This document shows positions 5,075 to 6,108 of a stretch of 6,108 nucleotides of DNA, one piece after another (position 1 is the stretch's first letter; every line of letters begins with the position of its first letter). The DNA is taken from the NCBI GenBank assembly GCA_031290715.1, contig JAITNA010000108.1, forward strand, positions 1-6,108, written 5' to 3'. The DNA comes from Eubacteriales Family XIII. Incertae Sedis bacterium. GTDB taxonomy: Bacteria; Bacillota; Clostridia; Peptostreptococcales; Anaerovoracaceae. The position numbers were made by a program, and so were the translations under genes. Below the pieces are notes generated by a model. That model was not told the DNA's origin and made no database searches. It worked only from the letters and a program-made list of their open reading frames with translations.

Positions 5075-6108
5075 ATGACGTTGATCGGCAGGCGGCGCGA
5101 ACAGGACATTTTGACTCAGCTTTACACATCAGACAAAGCTGAATTTTTGGTTGTTTACGGACGAAGGCGGGTCGGCAAGACCCATTTAATTAAAACTTTT
5201 TTCCATGAGATTTTTACTTTTTATGTGACCGGAACGGCGGGTGAGTCAAGGAATGCGTACAAAACCCAGCTCAATCATTTTGCGGAGGCGCTCGCGGATT
5301 ATGGACACAGGGAGAAACCGCAGCTTGAAAATTGGCAGGAGGCTTTCAGGCATTTGTGTGAATTGATTGAAAACGCGCCCAAGGGTAAAAAGGTGATTTT
5401 CATTGATGAGATGCCTTGGCTTGACACACCGCGGTCAAAATTCATTTCCGCGCTTGAATACTTCTGGAACAGTTTCGCTTCTTCACGCGGGGATGTCCTT
5501 CTCATTGCTTGCGGGTCGGCGGCTTCATGGATGACGAAAAAAATCCTTCAAAACCGGGGCGGTCTTCACAACCGCGTGACAATGCGTATGCAGATAGCGC
5601 CGTTCACGCTCTCGGAATGCGAACAGTATCACGCGTCAAACGGGATCGTGATGAACCGATATCAAATGCTCGAAGCCTATATGATTCTCGGCGGCATTCC
5701 GTATTATCTCAGTCTGCTCAACCCGCGCATGAGCCTTGCGGAAAATATCGACAATCTCTTTTTTGTACAAGGCGCGCTTCTCGAGGGGGAATACACGGCG
5801 CTATATCGTTCTCTTTTTAAGGAAGCGGGCGCTCACATGGAAATCATAGCGGCGCTTGCCGCGAAAAAAAAAGGTCTGACACGCAAGGCGATCGAAAAGG
5901 CGGCCCGTCTATCCGACGGCGGCGGTCTGACGCGCATATTGAGCGAACTTGAACTCTCGGGCTTCATTCGCAAATACCGCGCGTTCGCAAAAAAAGAGAA
6001 AGGCGTGATCTACCAACTGATCGACCCCTATTCGCTTTTCCGCTTCACCTTTATCGACGACAATAACGATCCGCATTTTTGGCAGAAATACAGCATCACA
6101 TCAGGGCA
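5075..6108 (+). CDS. Archaeal-type AAA+ ATPase with winged helix and DUF234-like C-terminus, partial at right edge
   Basis: The 344 visible codons are open to the window end. Family members usually have about 450-480 residues, so roughly a quarter is missing. Motifs in order: IGRRREQDIL (4-13), Walker A GRRRVGKT (29-36), Walker B VIFIDE (107-112) followed by MPWLDTPRSKF, a sensor-like LLIACGSAASWM (142-153), PFTLSE (176-181) and GGIPYYL (206-212). A winged-helix-like segment (about 254-304, LTRKAIEKAARL...ILSELELSGFI) follows, then the DUF234-like PYSLFRFTFI. This is the ATPase_2 (PF01637) architecture, whose cellular role is unknown; DUF234 has been proposed to be nuclease-like. The start is secure: AAGGAG (5063-5068) lies 6 nt before ATG 5075. 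A strong promoter and a perfect inverted repeat sit directly upstream, and autoregulation through the winged helix is my inference. It is divergent from the importer cluster. Confidence 0.9.
   Translation, partial: MTLIGRRREQDILTQLYTSDKAEFLVVYGRRRVGKTHLIKTFFHEIFTFYVTGTAGESRNAYKTQLNHFAEALADYGHREKPQLENWQEAFRHLCELIENAPKGKKVIFIDEMPWLDTPRSKFISALEYFWNSFASSRGDVLLIACGSAASWMTKKILQNRGGLHNRVTMRMQIAPFTLSECEQYHASNGIVMNRYQMLEAYMILGGIPYYLSLLNPRMSLAENIDNLFFVQGALLEGEYTALYRSLFKEAGAHMEIIAALAAKKKGLTRKAIEKAARLSDGGGLTRILSELELSGFIRKYRAFAKKEKGVIYQLIDPYSLFRFTFIDDNNDPHFWQKYSITSG

Overview
The window looks bacterial. The importer genes are GC-rich, and are interrupted or flanked by AT-richer accessory genes and short palindromic repeats. 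I cannot fix the taxon. A lipoprotein-type binding protein, a single FecCD-type permease and an archaeal-type AAA+ ATPase carrying a DUF234-like end are all common in anaerobic bacteria (Clostridia, Synergistota, Spirochaetota), but this is only a weak inference.

Positions 1-4776 form one leftward (minus-strand) cluster. In transcription order it holds: an iron-complex/cobalamin-type ABC permease (3778-4773); a DUF1016/YhcG-type PD-(D/E)XK nuclease (2703-3767), whose start lies 10 nt after the permease stop; a lipoprotein substrate-binding protein with an unusual extra N-terminal domain (1100-2680); its ABC ATPase (316-1095); and a second small lipoprotein that runs off the left edge (1-266). 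Permease, binding protein and ATPase make a complete importer for a ferric siderophore, heme or corrinoid. The nuclease gene is AT-richer and sits inside this importer operon.

Three identical 35-bp palindromic repeats (262-296, 2574-2608, 2631-2665) and two further hairpins (2497-2572) sit exactly at the 5' ends of the two lipoprotein genes. They are read in frame ahead of the signal peptides, so both genes have unusual, repeat-derived N-terminal regions and uncertain starts.

The 301-base intergenic region 4774-5074 is the most notable part. It contains two perfect inverted repeats (16- and 18-bp arms) with the same 52-bp outer span and the same 36-bp half-site offset. The right one overlaps the -10 box of an excellent rightward sigma70-type promoter. 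The left one overlaps the -10 of a weaker leftward promoter. A terminator-like hairpin with a T-run lies between the leftward promoter and the permease.

Rightward from 5075 runs an AAA+ ATPase with a winged-helix segment and a DUF234-like C-terminal part, cut by the window edge. I infer that the ATPase, or a co-encoded factor, binds these paired sites and regulates itself, and possibly affects leftward transcription toward the importer. Nothing in the window proves this.
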